The position numbers and the translations under genes were made by a program. Of a DNA stretch of 64,000 nt, positions 36,636-49,431 are shown in pieces. Source of the stretch: Glutinoglossum americanum (Eukaryota > Ascomycota > Geoglossomycetes > Geoglossales > Geoglossaceae). Numbering within the stretch: the first letter of the stretch is position 1; the number at the start of each line of letters is the position of its first letter. The stretch lies in contig JAGHQL010000159.1 in the NCBI GenBank assembly GCA_020080175.1, positions 1 through 64,000 on the forward strand, read 5' to 3'. The notes under the pieces are model-generated. The model saw only the letters and a program-made list of their open reading frames with translations, was not told the origin of the DNA and made no database searches.

Positions 36636-37356
36636 ATGGTGCTAGTTATTAACGTCACGAAGCTACTGCGTGTGATGCAAGCGGCGTTTGCGCTGATTGT
36701 ACTCTCGACTACAGCTTATGGTCGGTAGAATATCAAATTCAGTGTTTTTCCTCTAAATAAGCTTAGCTGATGGGTGGCTTCGGCTGTGTTTAGTGGCGAG
36801 TTGGTATAATGCGGGAGGCTATTCCGTTTCGCCGGATGCGGTTAATTTTTTGTTATTTACGGTAAGATGGGTTTCTGGCAGAGGCTCCCCGTCGATTGGA
36901 GTGGTATAGAGGAGAAGTTTTGCTAAATGGTGTGTAGTCACTATGGACTTTCCTTGCGATAGCATACCTCATGTTCTGCGAAACCCGCGCTCCTAAACTC
37001 TATCATATCCGTGGAGTTACGGTTTGTTTCCCTCCTCCTTGCTTCACAAATAAATAATTACCAACGTTATCCCAGGGCTTCGAAGCCCTCACCATGATCT
37101 TCTGGTTTTGTGGGTTCATCGCCCTCGCAGCTCTCGTCAACCAAATGCACGTCTGCCGAGGAGACGTTTGCCATGCAGCGCAGGCTGCCATCGTATTCGC
37201 ATCTTTCGAATGGTACGTCTGCAATTCTGTTGCTGGGTGGACCTAATTGGAAAGAACTAATGATTATGCAGGGTTATGTGGTTGATAACGATGGTTATGT
37301 GGATGCAAGCGGCCTCACATGCAAATTCGGAGACCGAAAAAGCAGAGGGTGGCTAG
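36636..37356 (+). CDS. MARVEL-like four-helix membrane protein
   Basis: Predicted 152 residues from five exons (36636-36720, 36794-36861, 36938-37021, 37076-37212, 37272-37356); each junction keeps the frame. Four hydrophobic segments are visible: LLRVMQAAFALIVLSTTAYG, AVNFLLFTSLWTFLAIAYLM, ALTMIFWFCGFIALAALVNQ and AAQAAIVFASFEWVMWLITM. The stretch GFEALTMIFWFCGFIALAAL and the CRG...C..AQAA block before the last helix are typical of small fungal MARVEL-domain proteins. These sit in the plasma membrane or vesicles. Role otherwise unknown. The tail is short and charged (HANSETEKAEGG). Confidence 0.82.
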
Positions 37357-39240
37357 TCGGCCGCTGTTCGGAGAGCCTGATGCGTAAACCGACTACGGAG
37401 GACGGTGTTTTGTGACTATTTAATCTAGCGAGGGAGTTTTAAGGAGTTTGTTTTGGGCATTAAAGGGGGTTTCTTCTCTGGACGACGTTTACGAGACGTT
37501 TACGACTGTAACATCGAGCAACAGCTCTTCTTGACGGCCAACCATACTCATGTGTTTTCCATTTCCAGTCCGGGTTTCCAATTTACGGGAGGATATTCAA
37601 CAGCACTCAAGGATCTAGCGAATATGAAATTGAGAAACGTCTGCTTGCTGCTTCCGTCTACAAACAATCACTTTAGCTCTCCTAAACACCGTGAATCATT
37701 CCCGTACACCCGCTCTTCACGACCTTTTCACCCACCTCGAACTTCCTCGAACTTCCCCAATCGAGAAGGAAGATATCCTCTAAGGAGAAACAAACACCGG
37801 TCTCCTAACCGTACGTCTCTCCACTACATGAAGCCAGCAACACTGGCGAATGTGGTACCCGCCGAAGGAAATACGCGGATTTTAAGTATAGTCAACGAGA
37901 GCGGGATGCCTATGGAGTTCTTGCAGTGCAGAGCATTGTAGAGATATGATAACCGGCACCCCAGAACGCTAGCATGCCAGCGGCGTCCCTCACCCCCCTC
38001 ACCCCCCCATTTTCTCATGGGGTTTAAACGTTGGAATCTAGCATTCTAGTACTCCGTATGTATGTACGAAAGCAGGCGACATAGGTCCCTACGCAACCCT
38101 CGAGGTCACCCACATATCTCTATCTTATTCGACGCCGCTGCTAGTTCTGCGGGCAGTCTACACGCCTCCCTGAGACGAAAGTTGAAAAAATAAAAAAAAT
38201 TAGAAAAAAACTAGCGTCCTCCCTAGGAGAGCCAAAAAAAGGTTCGGAGGATCCTCCTACTTCCTTTGTCGTCATGATTTATTTGTTCGATAGCAACTTA
38301 TTTTGCGCCTGTTAATTATTTTAATTATTTTTATTTTTGGTATTGTTGCTTACATATGTTCTTTCCCTCCTGCTTTCTGCCCCCTTTTTATTTTGCGCTT
38401 GTCGAGATTTGAACTGCGGACGTGCCGGGCTCAACTTAGCGGGCTCCTGCGTCAGGTTTACTTGCGCCAAGTTGCCGGGTTAATGTGAGGCGTCTTAATT
38501 TTGTTTATGTGCCTTTCTGAAGGGGTGGGTTTTGCGCGCGGCAGACTAACTTTCTTAGAAGACCCGGTGGTACCCACGTAACACACATCATAAGTAGGCC
38601 TTTGTTTGAGGAAACTCGGCGTAACGCAGTGGAGCTCGTTCTTGTGTGTTGTGAGATCTAATTTGTGGCCTTGTTGTAGAGGTTATATTCCCCTTTAAGT
38701 ACTTGTTCTACAATAACCCTTACTACTGGGAGTCGCCCACCACGTATAGATAATATACATATAATATTTATCATTACAAGTATCTAAACTAATGCGATCC
38801 TTTGAACTGTAATATGTAGATTTAGTGTCTACTACATATTCGTCGGCCTGGTGTTTAGGATTCTCCACAATAAGGGAGGGGGATTACCACCCTACCGGAA
38901 AATGATGAGCGATTTGCGTGCGATGGAGGTTCCGTCTCTCGTGCTTATGCTATCATGTAGGTTTTAGAAGCTTAGCTTTATATCCGCTACCTAACTGTGG
39001 GTTTCATATCTTCGAGTACTGACGGGACTCTACATCCATGTAAAGAAGCATGTAGGTGGACCCGGCTAATTGGTCAGCTAAAGCCCTATTCTTGTGAGAG
39101 GATTTGAATTCTTGTTGCTTTAGGGAGTGGTGTTTTTATTTTTATTTTAAATTCAACCCCTTCTATCTCCGGGTGGATGTAATTATAGCTTCGTGATCAT
39201 TCCGCTTGTATTTGTGAAGGTGACAACCTCTAGATCGACT
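37357..39240. other. AT-rich spacer
   Basis: 1.9 kb without a supportable gene. It has A-rich tracts near 38185-38240, low GC from 38270 to 39200 and a weak tRNA-like patch at 38405-38469. The 37453-37941 frame is low in family-like sequence. This could be decayed transposon DNA. Confidence 0.4.
38405..38469 (-). other. possible tRNA-derived (SINE-like) Pol III box pair
   Basis: On the minus strand TGGCGCAAGT (A-box-like, 38469-38460) is followed by GTTCAAATC (B-box match, 38413-38405). No cloverleaf that I could fold is complete, so a functional tRNA is unlikely. It may be a SINE head or chance. Confidence 0.2.
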
Positions 39241-42200
39241 TCACTTCACACTATCAGTTATTTTTGGTACAATCCAAAATGGGTGATAGCCTCCCTGCCC
39301 CGCTGCAGAAAGCTCCTGCGCCAGGTCAACATTAACCGTTGGAAGTCGTCCCTGATATGTCGATTGGCCCATAGCTTTGACAGCTTTAATTAGTGTAGCC
39401 ACAGCAATGCCAGTAGCGATGCCCGCGCGCAGTGAGTCCTTAAGATTCTGTACGTTTGGAGCCGTTAAAGTCTATAAAAGCTAATGCATGGGGTATGTAT
39501 ATATCATACCTTCGTCCACCATTCCTGACAAAGCGTCGAATGTGTTGTGACGGGGTCCATCTTACCCATGATTTCGTAGTCCTTACGGAGTCGAGCAATA
39601 GCACTGGCAGCAGCATCAAGAAGCCTAGAGGCCTATGAAGCAGCGATATAAATAAATTAGCGAGCCCAAGGGCTAGGAGCGAGCTCGATGCTTGGGCCGT
39701 ACTCACGTCATCTTGTGGCTGAACCACAAATGCTCTGAAGTCCTCAAAGGGGACCAGTTCCGGGAGGCCAATATGCAAAAATGGCTTCATGCGTATTTCA
39801 TAGCGTAGGATGTCAGTACTGTAGGGTCGAGGGGGAGAATCGATATAATGGAGTTGGTATAAGGCAGAGTAGAACTGGCGACTCGCTGTTAGTACGTAGT
39901 TACTTTCATCTCCAAACACCTTTCTATATTGGGGCATGTGTCAAGGCATTCTCACGTAAAACATAGCACCGGAGAAGGTCTGGGTTGCCGAAGCCTCTAA
40001 CATTGAGAAATTAAGAAACGAGAGAGACCTGGTAATCTCTTTCTGGACCTTCGGATCTTCGGCTAAAGGAGAGGGTTCGTTCAGTTTCCTCGTCACAAAT
40101 CCTCTTATGCGCTCAAGGTGCCGGATGCGCGTTTGGACTATGTGTTGGAGGTACCTGTGGGCACTTTAGATATGTTTGATACTGATAGAGGCTGTGCGCC
40201 TACCAGTACATGCCTAGAAACTCGTCAGGCTGATAAATTTGGAGCTCAAAACCAAGTTGTATGATCCATTCCATTTGTTTGAGCTTGTGGTAGTAAGCCC
40301 ATGAGGAGAGCGGGAAAGCAAATATCGGCTCCGGAGCGATACTAAGATCGATCACAGGTTCTTCGCCGGTGAAAGGACGCAGTTCGTTATCCAGTTCCTC
40401 GGCCTGCAAATCTTTGAGCTCAACTTCAAAAGAATCTGGTGAGGATGCACTTTGCTTACATCCATCTGGAGGCTTTCCCAGTCACGTAGGGTGTGACATA
40501 ATGTTCGCCGAATTCTCGATCTGTTTTGGCAAATCGCTCGGAAGACATCGATGTATGACTATTGTCCGCACGGTAAGCGTAGCTCTTCAATTTCGGTAAC
40601 AACATACATGACCAGCTCTGGCAGCAAACTCGTCCATTCTCTTCCGAATTTGAAACCTCCGATCTCGTGGGTGTTCAACCCCCCAATTCTGGGAGTCCAG
40701 CAATATATCTGCCGGAAGTACAATCTCTGAGAGGTCATTAAAGAGAAGTTGCTTGACGGATATCTTGCCCAAAACTACGTCCTGGCTATATAAGAGTGTT
40801 TGGAGTAGGGCTCGTATGTAGACTGAAGGCTGGGGCTTCCTTGACTGGAATGTCCACAAGAAGGTCTGTTTAACCAAATTAGGCATATGGGGCATCATAT
40901 TGAGGGACCCCCGACCTACCAGCAAGTCGTTGCTTCCGCGGAAATCTAGGACCGCTGCCAAATCTGTACCATCCTGGCATAGCTTTCTTAAGTGCAGTAT
41001 TGCATTTTCGAAACTAATGTTAACCATAGGTCTTGGTGGAACAGTGCTAGCTAGCTTGCGTTGGATTTTGACACTAAACGATTGTTCCACTGGCTTTCCG
41101 AGATGATGGGAATCTTCTACCGCTTGTAGCTGCTTAGCACAAGTCTCCCATTCTATGGTCGACGGATCTTTGATGATGCCTAGGTCTTTAGATACTGCCC
41201 CAAGGAATGCCTTTCGAAACTGTAAACGGGTCTTTAGTGCGTCCCTGAGGTGCTCAGATATAGTTCTGGCTTGTTTTTTCTCGAGCCACCATAATGCCTC
41301 ATCCAGCAAAGAAAATACCTCGGTATCGGTGATTTCAGTGAGCAGGCTACGATTGTAGAGATGCGTTACGAAGTCCTCTTCCTGGTGACCTGGTTAGTTA
41401 TTGCATGTAATCGTGTGGGAGATGCCCGTCCGTGAGAACGGACCCTCGAGGAGTACGCACCTCATAGCAGTGTTCCGCTTCTATTCTCCGGTGGACAAAA
41501 TCGCAGCACTTCACTAAAGCTAGGCAGTAGGTTCTGAGAACGACGTGTAGTAAACTCGCAGAAGCATTCTCCTTAGGTATGGCCGGATTAAATTGAGGGG
41601 CGAAACACGCATCCTTCAGCACTTTTGGCGATGTTGAAAGTAATTTGTCAATATAGAGCGAACTGAATAGTGTCTGGGAAAGCGGGTTTCCTTGATGCCA
41701 TGCCATCTTTTGCTCGATTTTATCAGTTTCTCCATGTAAACAACAGGGTAATTTGGGGGAAAAAAAATACCTCACGACATAGAAGTTGATCCATAATTCC
41801 GATAATCTCGGGGGGTAGTAAGGCTTTTGTAACATCGTATTCGTTTTCTAGAGATTCCCCAGGCGCCAGATACCCATTGTCCATCTTCGGGTCCATGATC
41901 TAAGTTATCAGCGAGTGTTTGGGAAGCAAGCCAGCTAAATCCGAACCTCCAGGGCGCCCACTGCTTCAAAAAGCGTGAAAAATTCATCCTTCACCAACTG
42001 TCCAGTCCTAAGGGCTATATGTGCATACAATGTGTCAGCAAAGTCTAAAAGTTGAGATAGTCATTGTTACAAACCAGAAGACGCATTTGTGAATTGTGGA
42101 GTTATATCCCTAGCTTTTACTTCGGTGCTATGTATTCTCTGGGTGCCTGGAACAACTGCTGTAGGCTTATCGTTGCTGATAGCAAGCTCTGCTGTATCTG

Positions 42201-42286
42201 TACCATCTACAATCAGCAACCAAATCTCCGTTTTGAGCCGGAACTAGTCTACCTGTAGCGATGCTATCTTCGCCACTGGTATCCAT
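39241..42286 (-). CDS. MAK10: N-alpha-acetyltransferase NatC auxiliary subunit (Mak10/Naa35)
   Basis: Predicted 771 residues from twelve exons (42286-42253, 42113-42075, 42044-41947, 41899-41771, 41706-41461, 41381-40608, 40558-40460, 40403-40204, 40154-39956, 39874-39707, 39632-39510, 39447-39241). Mak10 anchors NatC to the ribosome and supports acetylation of Met-Leu/Ile/Phe N-termini. Family blocks in order are DITPQFTNASS, GQLVKDEFFTLFEAVGALE, IMDPKMDNGYL, EMAWHQGNPLSQTLF, SRKPQPSVYIRALLQTLLY, EIVLPADILLDSQNWG, PLSSWAYYHKLKQMEWI, and the C-terminal GGYHPFWIVPKI. An apparent frame break near 40460 disappears when a 56-base intron (40459-40404) is recognised, joining LQMD to AEELDNELRPF. 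The first exon is short (34 bases) and its start is the least certain part. Confidence 0.9.
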
Positions 42287-43164
42287 AGCTAGTTCTACGA
42301 GCGCTTGCTTTCTAGAAGTTACTCGATCTTTAAAGCCCAAATGGGTTGTTGCACATGAAGAGCAACTTCAGCTTTTTTTTTTCGCTTGATTGATTTCTCT
42401 AAGAGGGACTACGCCCAAATACAAAATGTACAGTTCCCACTTTACTTCCTCCCTAGTTGTCTCTAATTCCCCCCAAATAAACCACTGGCTCACATACCCC
42501 CTCTATTGTGACTGACTCCCTGCTGCGTCCGCCATTGCCTTTGCATTCGCCTCTGCCAAACTCTTACTCTCGCCCTGTTTCCCGTTCTGCCAGTGGGTGC
42601 CGTTAGCCTACCATCCTCCTAATGTCACTCGCCCGACATTAAACTCACTTCCCACTTTGCAAACTTCAGTTCCATCTCGCCTCTCCTCTCGGCCTGCAGC
42701 CGTGGGCCTTCTTTGAGACTTCGGCGCACGACGCGCGCAGAAACGGCCAGGTAGCGGTTGTATCTAATTAGGAACTGTCAATGATATCATCCACATCCTT
42801 CGAAAAAGAAGAAGCGGAGGAGCAATACGTGAGACCGGCAGCTTTCCAAGCAAATGCCATTGTGATTGTGGATTGTTAGGAGGTTTGAGTTGGGAGCTTT
42901 CCTTGTAGGTTTATGGCGGGTGAACTCGGTCGGTTGAGGGTTTGATATCCGCCAAGTTTAATCACGTGATAGATATTGAGACGTTGGGACTGGATTATTA
43001 AAAGCCAAGAACGAGGATAATCTCTTAATGATGGGCCTTGTATTTCACAGGTTTCACACTAGGCAAGTATGCTATGTTCAAAAAAAAGGAATAATGTCTA
43101 AGCAGGCCTTTCCCCCATCAAAAGCTGTTGATACATACGCTGCAGAACCTTTTGCTCCCTCTTA
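42287..43164. other. spacer between MAK10 and QCR2
   Basis: The MAK10 promoter (with C/T-rich DNA at 42430-42720) and the QCR2 3' flank. A palindromic TCACGTGA lies near 42962. No gene is seen. Confidence 0.5.
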
Positions 43165-44758
43165 TCAAACCGTCAATCCGATTTCTTCTGCGAACGGTAG
43201 GACATATAGATCTCCTACTGCTGACACGGTCGCCTTGCCCGATAACATGCCCTTGGCAGCCTATTGTAATGTTAGGAATTTCATCGAGTGATATATGGTT
43301 AGGGCTACGAAGATACACACCTTTGTGACTTGTTCAACATTCACAGCCCCTATAGTCCTTGCGACCTCATCTAATTGAAGTGGTTTTATTCCATGGATTA
43401 GCCCAGATCCCATGAGTTCCAAACTAGAAGTGATCTCCTGCCCTGCTTCTAGCGCCCTGAACTTCGCAAGCGCCACGGCCTTCGAGAAGTCCTCTTTGCT
43501 GACTTCACCGGCTGCGACGCTCTTAAGAGTCTTGACGACCTCCGCGCTAGCCCCCCGGATGGCATTGGCGTTGCCATTGAGGGTGATGAATAGCAGCCCC
43601 GCATCAGAATATGTGGCATGCGCAGTCGATATTGTAGCGCCTGGGTGTCCCGAAACAGCTTTGCTAAGAAGGGAGAAACCGGACGACCATTTGATGCTTG
43701 GCTGGCCGCCGAGGAGGGCAGCAAGTACAGTAATTTCCGGTTTGTAAGAACTACCAGTGGCGAAAGAACGTGAGCCAGAAAAGGCAATAACTAACGAATT
43801 TCCAGACTTGTGGTCGGTTCGCTCCTCCCCACCATAGTATTTGCTGGCAGAGCTCTCGAGTATTGTCGCCTCTCTGGACGTGGGATAATCCTTAAAGAAC
43901 TCACCAGCCCATTTAGAAAGGATGGATGGGTCAGCACCATTAGCGACAACTGCTATATTAGGCTTCGCGTAGGCCGCAGCGGAATATGCAGCGATGGCCG
44001 CCTCTTCGGTGAGATATTTGGATAAAGTCGAGGGTGTTGCATGGAGCGGCGCACCAAGACCTCGGTGAAAGGCAATACCGTGTGCCGAATTATGAGCTAG
44101 ATCTTGCGTAGACGTAAGGAAGCGCTGGTGATGGAGAGTAAGGATTGGGATGACCTCCTCATGGAATTCATGGGCTTAGGAGAGTCAGCAATACCATCTA
44201 CCAAGAGCTTCATTGGGTCGGCCTACCGGTAAAATTTGTCTTGCTAGCAACTTCTGCGAGGAGCTCAACAAAATACGGTAGGTCATCTCTTAGGAACTTT
44301 GCTTGTAAGACGAGATTCTCTCTAGAGTGGTACGCAGATATCTCTCCACCGAGAAGCTCTGCTTCTCGAGTGATTCGTAAAGACGAGCGCTTCTCGGTAT
44401 TCTAGGTTCCCGCACAGATAGAGTCAGTGAAAACATCCGTCTTCAGTTGAATTGAGTCTCAATGATGTTGCAATTAGCGGATCCAAGCATTTAAACTAAC
44501 CTTGTACGCGAACTTCTCTAACCCATCTACTATGCCCGGTAGAGTTTGATACCGCGTCCCAGCCTTTGCAACTAGTGACAGTGTCGTAGTGGGCCCAGTT
44601 AGATCTCTGCTGGCGATCTTGACACCAGCAGCTTCACCGGTCTGAAATTTGAAAGACTCAGAAACTGCGGCGGCCAAACCTCGGCGATTTGCCGGTTGGT
44701 AACAGCATTGCTTGAAATTGAGCTGGGTGATTCGCCCAAGCGAGGACCGGGAGATCAT
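43165..44758 (-). CDS. QCR2: cytochrome bc1 complex core protein 2
   Basis: Predicted 460 residues from four exons (44758-44501, 44401-44227, 44174-43321, 43260-43165), the usual core 2 size. It is a structural subunit of respiratory complex III, related to processing peptidases. Typical blocks are VKIASRDLTGPTTTLSLVAK, RYQTLPGIVDGLEKFAYK, ITREAELLGGEISAYHSREN and the end VSAVGDLYVLPFAEEIGLTV. The zinc-binding H-x-x-E-H of active peptidases is absent (here GLEKFAYKNTEK), as expected for core 2. The N-terminus has an Arg/Gln-rich mitochondrial presequence. A 323-base spacer separates it from the divergent RPC82 gene. Confidence 0.93.
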
Positions 44759-45081
44759 AGCTGAGGAGGGATTGAATTGCGGCGCGTATAGGAGAGATTA
44801 GTTGATGTGGTGAAGCTTCAATTCGGGGGGAAACTTTCGGGAGAACGGCCTGAGGTTGTTTTGTGGTTTTAGCGGCTAGTGATCTTTATTACGCACTGGA
44901 TTGCAGGGCTGAGCATTAGGAGTAAGGAAAAGCAGAACGCTAGCTATGCCCCGCGCTAAAAGGTTGCTGGCCCACATTCGCGAAATATTTAGGGCTCGGT
45001 ATCTCTGCCTCAATGAACCAACAACGGTAGCCCTCATGAGAGATTTAGAGAAGCCGAGACATTCTCTGGACTGTGGAAGCA
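44759..45081. promoter_or_regulatory. divergent promoter, QCR2 / RPC82
   Basis: 323 bases between divergent start codons; both promoters must overlap here. No individual site stands out. Confidence 0.5.
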
Positions 45082-47339
45082 ATGTCTCAAGTGAGTCTGC
45101 TCGCTTTTTTGGCGATTTCACCTATAAAAACGGTTAAATTAGAAGTGTGATGAATGATATACTGATGACTGGATTGTAGCACGCACTGGAGCTTTGCACG
45201 CTCCTTGTAGATGACATTTATGGCGAATTGTCTTCGGTAGGTTTCATTTTTGCACTGATTTGCATTTCTGTGTCGTAACTCCTTTATTCCTCCTAAGCTG
45301 TATTCGCATCATAATCATCTTCGGATTCGGTCCTCCGCTGATATCTTTAGCGCGTCCTCTCTACCCTCTTCCGCTATGGCCGTCTTACGGTGTCGCAACT
45401 CTCGCAAAAGTCTCTTCTACCTCTTCGTCAGCTCAAGCACGGTCTGGTAGTTCTCATTCAGCAGCATCTTGCACTTCATTATACGTCTCCTGATGATGGA
45501 GTCACATACTATGAAGCAGATTGGAAATCAAACTATTCATTAGTGCGTGCTGGGAAGGTCATGAGGCTGGTCGAGGAGCGTTTTGGTGAGGCAGCGGGTG
45601 CTGTGATTACGAATCTGTTGCTCCAAGGGCATGTACGGGTTGGTGATTTGGCAGACGCCTATGGTTTGACCGCGGCCGAAACTAGAGGAAATGCTAAAGG
45701 TGGAGGAGCTAGCCATGGTGTGAATGGAAGGGTCAAATGTGGAGATGCCGGGATTGGTGCTGAAAATCAGATATTGACGTTGGGCCAATTACACTGCATT
45801 TTACATCAAATGTTACATTCCGGATATATTACGCAGGTCACCGAAGAACAGTTTTGGCCTCTTGTAGACCACCGAAACCATGTCGAACGGGCCGTCAAGC
45901 GTGAAAAATTCCCTGGGGGCGTTAAAGGACCGAAGCAAAAACAAGAACTGGAAGAGATGGTGAGGGAGAAGATGAGAAAAAGTAGAGAAGAGGCTCATAG
46001 TAAGTTAGAAGTCAACGGTGTTAGCAGAGGCGTAAAGCGACCTGCGGGTGATACTACTGTACGAAGAGGAGGGAAGAGGGTCAAGCTGGATTACGGGTTT
46101 GAAATTGGGCATACAAAAGAAGAAGACAATGCTGAGGACACTTTTGTTAATGTAATCTGCCTTTTGGCTGGCGAGTTGTCAGTATTTCGCTAACACGCAT
46201 AGGAAAATCTTGTTATTCGGGTTAATCATGAGAAATTCGTGGTAGCTTTCCGAAACCAGGAGTTTGTCAACTTATCGGAGAAAAGGATTGGTTCCACTAC
46301 AGCACTAGTCTACGCCGAGCTTCTTCGACGCCTAGAAGCTAGAATTGATAGGTGTAAGGATGACTTGGCTCCCCCTGGGATGCCTGACGGAGGGGAGGAG
46401 AGTCCTTCGATAAGCACTCTTGAATTGTCCGCAACGCTTAGCAAAGATATAGAACTTATCAACTCGATAGGCAAGGCGCCTCCTATTAAGGTGGAGGCGA
46501 AGGTCCAAAACATCTCTGCAAGTAGGAGGAAGCGTCGGCGACTCGAAGTTGGGGCTAGCGTTGTCGGCGACGCGAGCTCTGATGGAGACGAGGATGATGC
46601 TGAAGACGGTAATATTTCAGCTGTGGACTCTGGCTCGGACGACCACTGGGGGGACGAGGATTTTGGCATACCAGCACTCGGAAGCCCCTTAGCGAGAGAC
46701 CAGAAAAACCGTATGGCAGAGATAAAGAGGCACCTCCAGCTTCTTGCAGAAGACTCTTACCACTTCGTTCGTTTAGTCGGTAACCGCGGTCTCGGGGAAT
46801 GGACCGTTGACTTCGAAGCCCTCACGAAGATTCTCAAGCAAGTAGAGTTAGAGGGTATCATCACCGAGCGATTCGATGGGATTGCAACGAGGCTGGTGCG
46901 GGTTCTGACTGAAAAGGGGAAGCTGGATGAGAAACAGGTTTCAAACATATCTCTCTTAAAACAGAAGGAAACCCGCGCTGCCCTCACATCGCTATACGAA
47001 TCGGGCTTTATCCAGCTCCAGGAAGTTCCTCGAGACGCCAACAGGCAGCCAAGCCGTACGATCTATCTTTGGTATTTTGATATGGAGAGGTGTAGGCAAT
47101 TGGTTCTGCAGGACTGTTATAAAGCTATGGCGCGGTGTTTACAGCGTGCCAACACCGAGAAGGAGAAGATGCGTCCCCTTTTAGCAAAAGCAGAGCGAAC
47201 AGACGTCGTTGGGCGCGAGGATCATTACCTGAGCAAGATCGAGAGGACGGCTCTTCAAAATTGGAGGGAGAAGGAAGAAAGGCTTTTGGGGCAGGTGGCG
47301 AGGTTGGATAGGTTGGTAGGGATATTCAGAGATTATTAG
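45082..47339 (+). CDS. RPC82: RNA polymerase III subunit RPC82 (C82/RPC3)
   Basis: Predicted 667 residues from four exons (45082-45090, 45180-45236, 45351-46151, 46203-47339). The first exon encodes only MSQ; it is accepted because MSQHALELCTLLVDDIYGEL is the expected N-terminus of the family. C82 is part of the C82/C34/C31 subcomplex, with tandem winged helices that open the Pol III promoter. Recognisable parts are RYGRLTVSQLSQKSLLPLRQ, DDGVTYYEADWKSNYSLVRA, VNHEKFVVAFRNQEFV and the C-terminal DANRQPSRTIYLWYFD. The end is a basic coiled coil. A long acidic insert (SDGDEDDAEDG, about residue 430) is variable in the family. Confidence 0.9.
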
Positions 47340-48158
47340 GTACCTTTGTTGGCTTCTCCTGGCTCGTCCGCCGTCCTTCCGTGTTTTAAATTAGACCTGC
47401 ATAGCACTCGGTGTCCGTCGGTGAAAATCATGGAGTCTGGGAAATTCCCATCTGTTAACCTGGCCAGCACGTCATGAAGAGTAATTATGTACTTCCTAAG
47501 ACTTAGGGGAGCTTCATGAGCATGACGTAGCCGTCTTTATTCATATATCGCCTAGTTTTAAAAAAATAATAATTTGTGAATCGTTGTCGGGTGCAATATA
47601 GACCAATATCAGTGGCGGGATGGCCGGGAGACAAAGCGCTGCCTAGCCGCAATCGCTATGCAATATTGCTTGTCTTTGCACCCGCCAGGTTTACACTGGA
47701 GCCGCTAGTCAATGCAGCAGTGTGCGGGGAAACGCCAGAAGCGAAATTACGCTGCGTCAGCTTAAATATGGGGCAGGGCCTCGTTATGTGGGACCTACCA
47801 GAGTTAGTGGGATACGGCAATGTGCTTCGGATGTGCACCGGTGCGCTCTCTACGATGGATACCGGGATCGTTGGAGCCCCATCTGCTGGAAAGGGGGATA
47901 AATCCCTATGAAGTCTAGTCTGACATTTTGTGATGTATGTACATACATACCACAAACAGATTTTCAAAAACTCCACCAATGATGCATGCCTGATGGAGTA
48001 GGGAAGAAACCCAAACGAGAAGTCAAATAAAGAACGGCAAATCTGCAAAGAACATATGAGTCAAGCCGCGCTGCGCCCTAACAGTGATTATAAAACTGCG
48101 CTCCCCCTTTCCCGGATTCAACTTCGACCCCTATTTGACACACAGCTCGTAGGTTTCT
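47340..48158. other. convergent 3' spacer
   Basis: 819 bases between the ends of RPC82 (+) and BET1 (-). The short frames at 47576-47911 and 47656-48048 overlap on opposite strands and have no family motif. I see nothing else. Confidence 0.5.
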
Positions 48159-48972
48159 TTAGAACAACCAAACGTACCAAAACAGAAACGCCACCGCTGA
48201 GAAGAAAGCTAGCCACACCTTCCACCCTACGCCCGTCCGCTCTGCCATCCGGAGCATTCGGTTCATCGTTCCTCGTAATCTGACACGTGTGCCCTCGAAT
48301 GAGTCGTTCTGAAAGTATCACGGAGACCTTTGGATCAGCATCCGTATGTTCGGCTCACCCGGGAGGTATGTTATAATGGGGTTGCATACCATCTTCTCCG
48401 CCAGCGCCGAGGACTCCCTTATCTCATCTCCGATAGCAGTCGTGATCTAGCATCCCCATATGGGGCAAAAATTAGCCTCCCAAGTTATCCCTCTGTCCAG
48501 GATACGTATGAATATAATGATAATAATAATATGCTCCTCCCAATACGATGCAAAGGTGGGCTTTAGGAAACTCACATCTTTAAGCATCTTAACCTTTGCG
48601 CTCATCCCCTCAAGCTGCGTATCATTCTGGCTCTCTAACTCGCTCAGCACCGCATCGCTATACTGTCCCCTGCGAAAGTCCCCATTCCTCGAGTCAGTCC
48701 GTTTGCCCAAGCAATCTGTGCTCTTCGATCAATAAAGGAAATCGAACACTACCTCGAATTCGGGGTCGCCGGTCGAAAGGCATTGTACGAGGCACCACCG
48801 GGCGCTGCGCGGGCTGGTGATGGGGTGTTCCGTGTGCTACCGCCGGTGTAGCTTTCGAAGAGAGCAGAGCGAGGGTCGCGTTGATGGAGGGACGAGGATC
48901 CGAATCTGATGTGAGATTTCCGTATTAGGAGTGGCTATGTCAGTTTGAGGAGCTGCGGTACCTTGAGGCCAT
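48159..48972 (-). CDS. BET1: ER-Golgi SNARE Bet1
   Basis: Predicted 154 residues from five exons (48972-48962, 48905-48753, 48669-48576, 48446-48390, 48308-48159). A Qc-SNARE for ER-to-Golgi vesicle fusion. The N-terminus is MASRFGSSSLHQRDPRSALF; the SNARE motif runs from YSDAVLSELESQNDTQLEGM through VKMLKDITTAIGDEIRESSA to NDSFEGTRVRLRGTMNRMLR. A C-terminal membrane anchor (WLAFFSAVAFLFWYVWLF) ends the protein with no lumenal tail, as expected. The first exon holds just 11 bases. Confidence 0.93.
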
Positions 48973-49431
48973 TTTGCTGGTGGTTCTGGAGAATGGTTGC
49001 CCTTTTTTGAGGACAGGTTTGTGCCAAGAAACCTAGGGCTACTATTTGGTCCTGAACGCCAAAAGTCACGTTAATGCACTTGTATGTATTGGTACAGCGA
49101 CGAATAGCATTGCTCGCTTGGTGCTCACTTGTCGAGAATGGGCATTCCATGTAATGCATTTTTTTTCATCTTTTCTTTAGGTTATGAAATCTAAAATACA
49201 GGTGTCTGAAAAGACTTTTTTCCCGTAGAATTAACGCATCCCTTCCCTAGAGCTAGACGCCGCCGTCCAGATTGCCCCCCATGACGACGTTGAAGAACGA
49301 AACTGTATTAGGACTGACAAGTGAGCGATGCATGGCCACTATCCTGTGGTGCGCCTATTGTAGTGTTGAAAATGCAACATCTTCGCGAAGATTGAAACAG
49401 AACAAATGCGCCACTCATCAAGATCAAGCTC
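48973..49431. other. spacer between BET1 and CHZ1
   Basis: 459 bases: BET1 promoter plus CHZ1 3' flank. No feature seen. Confidence 0.5.

Noticed and set aside
40404-40459. Apparent frameshift in the Mak10 gene
   Set aside because: A GT-AG intron of 56 bases here restores the conserved LQMD-AEELD junction, so no mutation is needed.
48330-48735. Plus-strand frames across the BET1 gene
   Set aside because: They are antisense shadows of the BET1 exons and introns; the minus strand encodes the SNARE motif.
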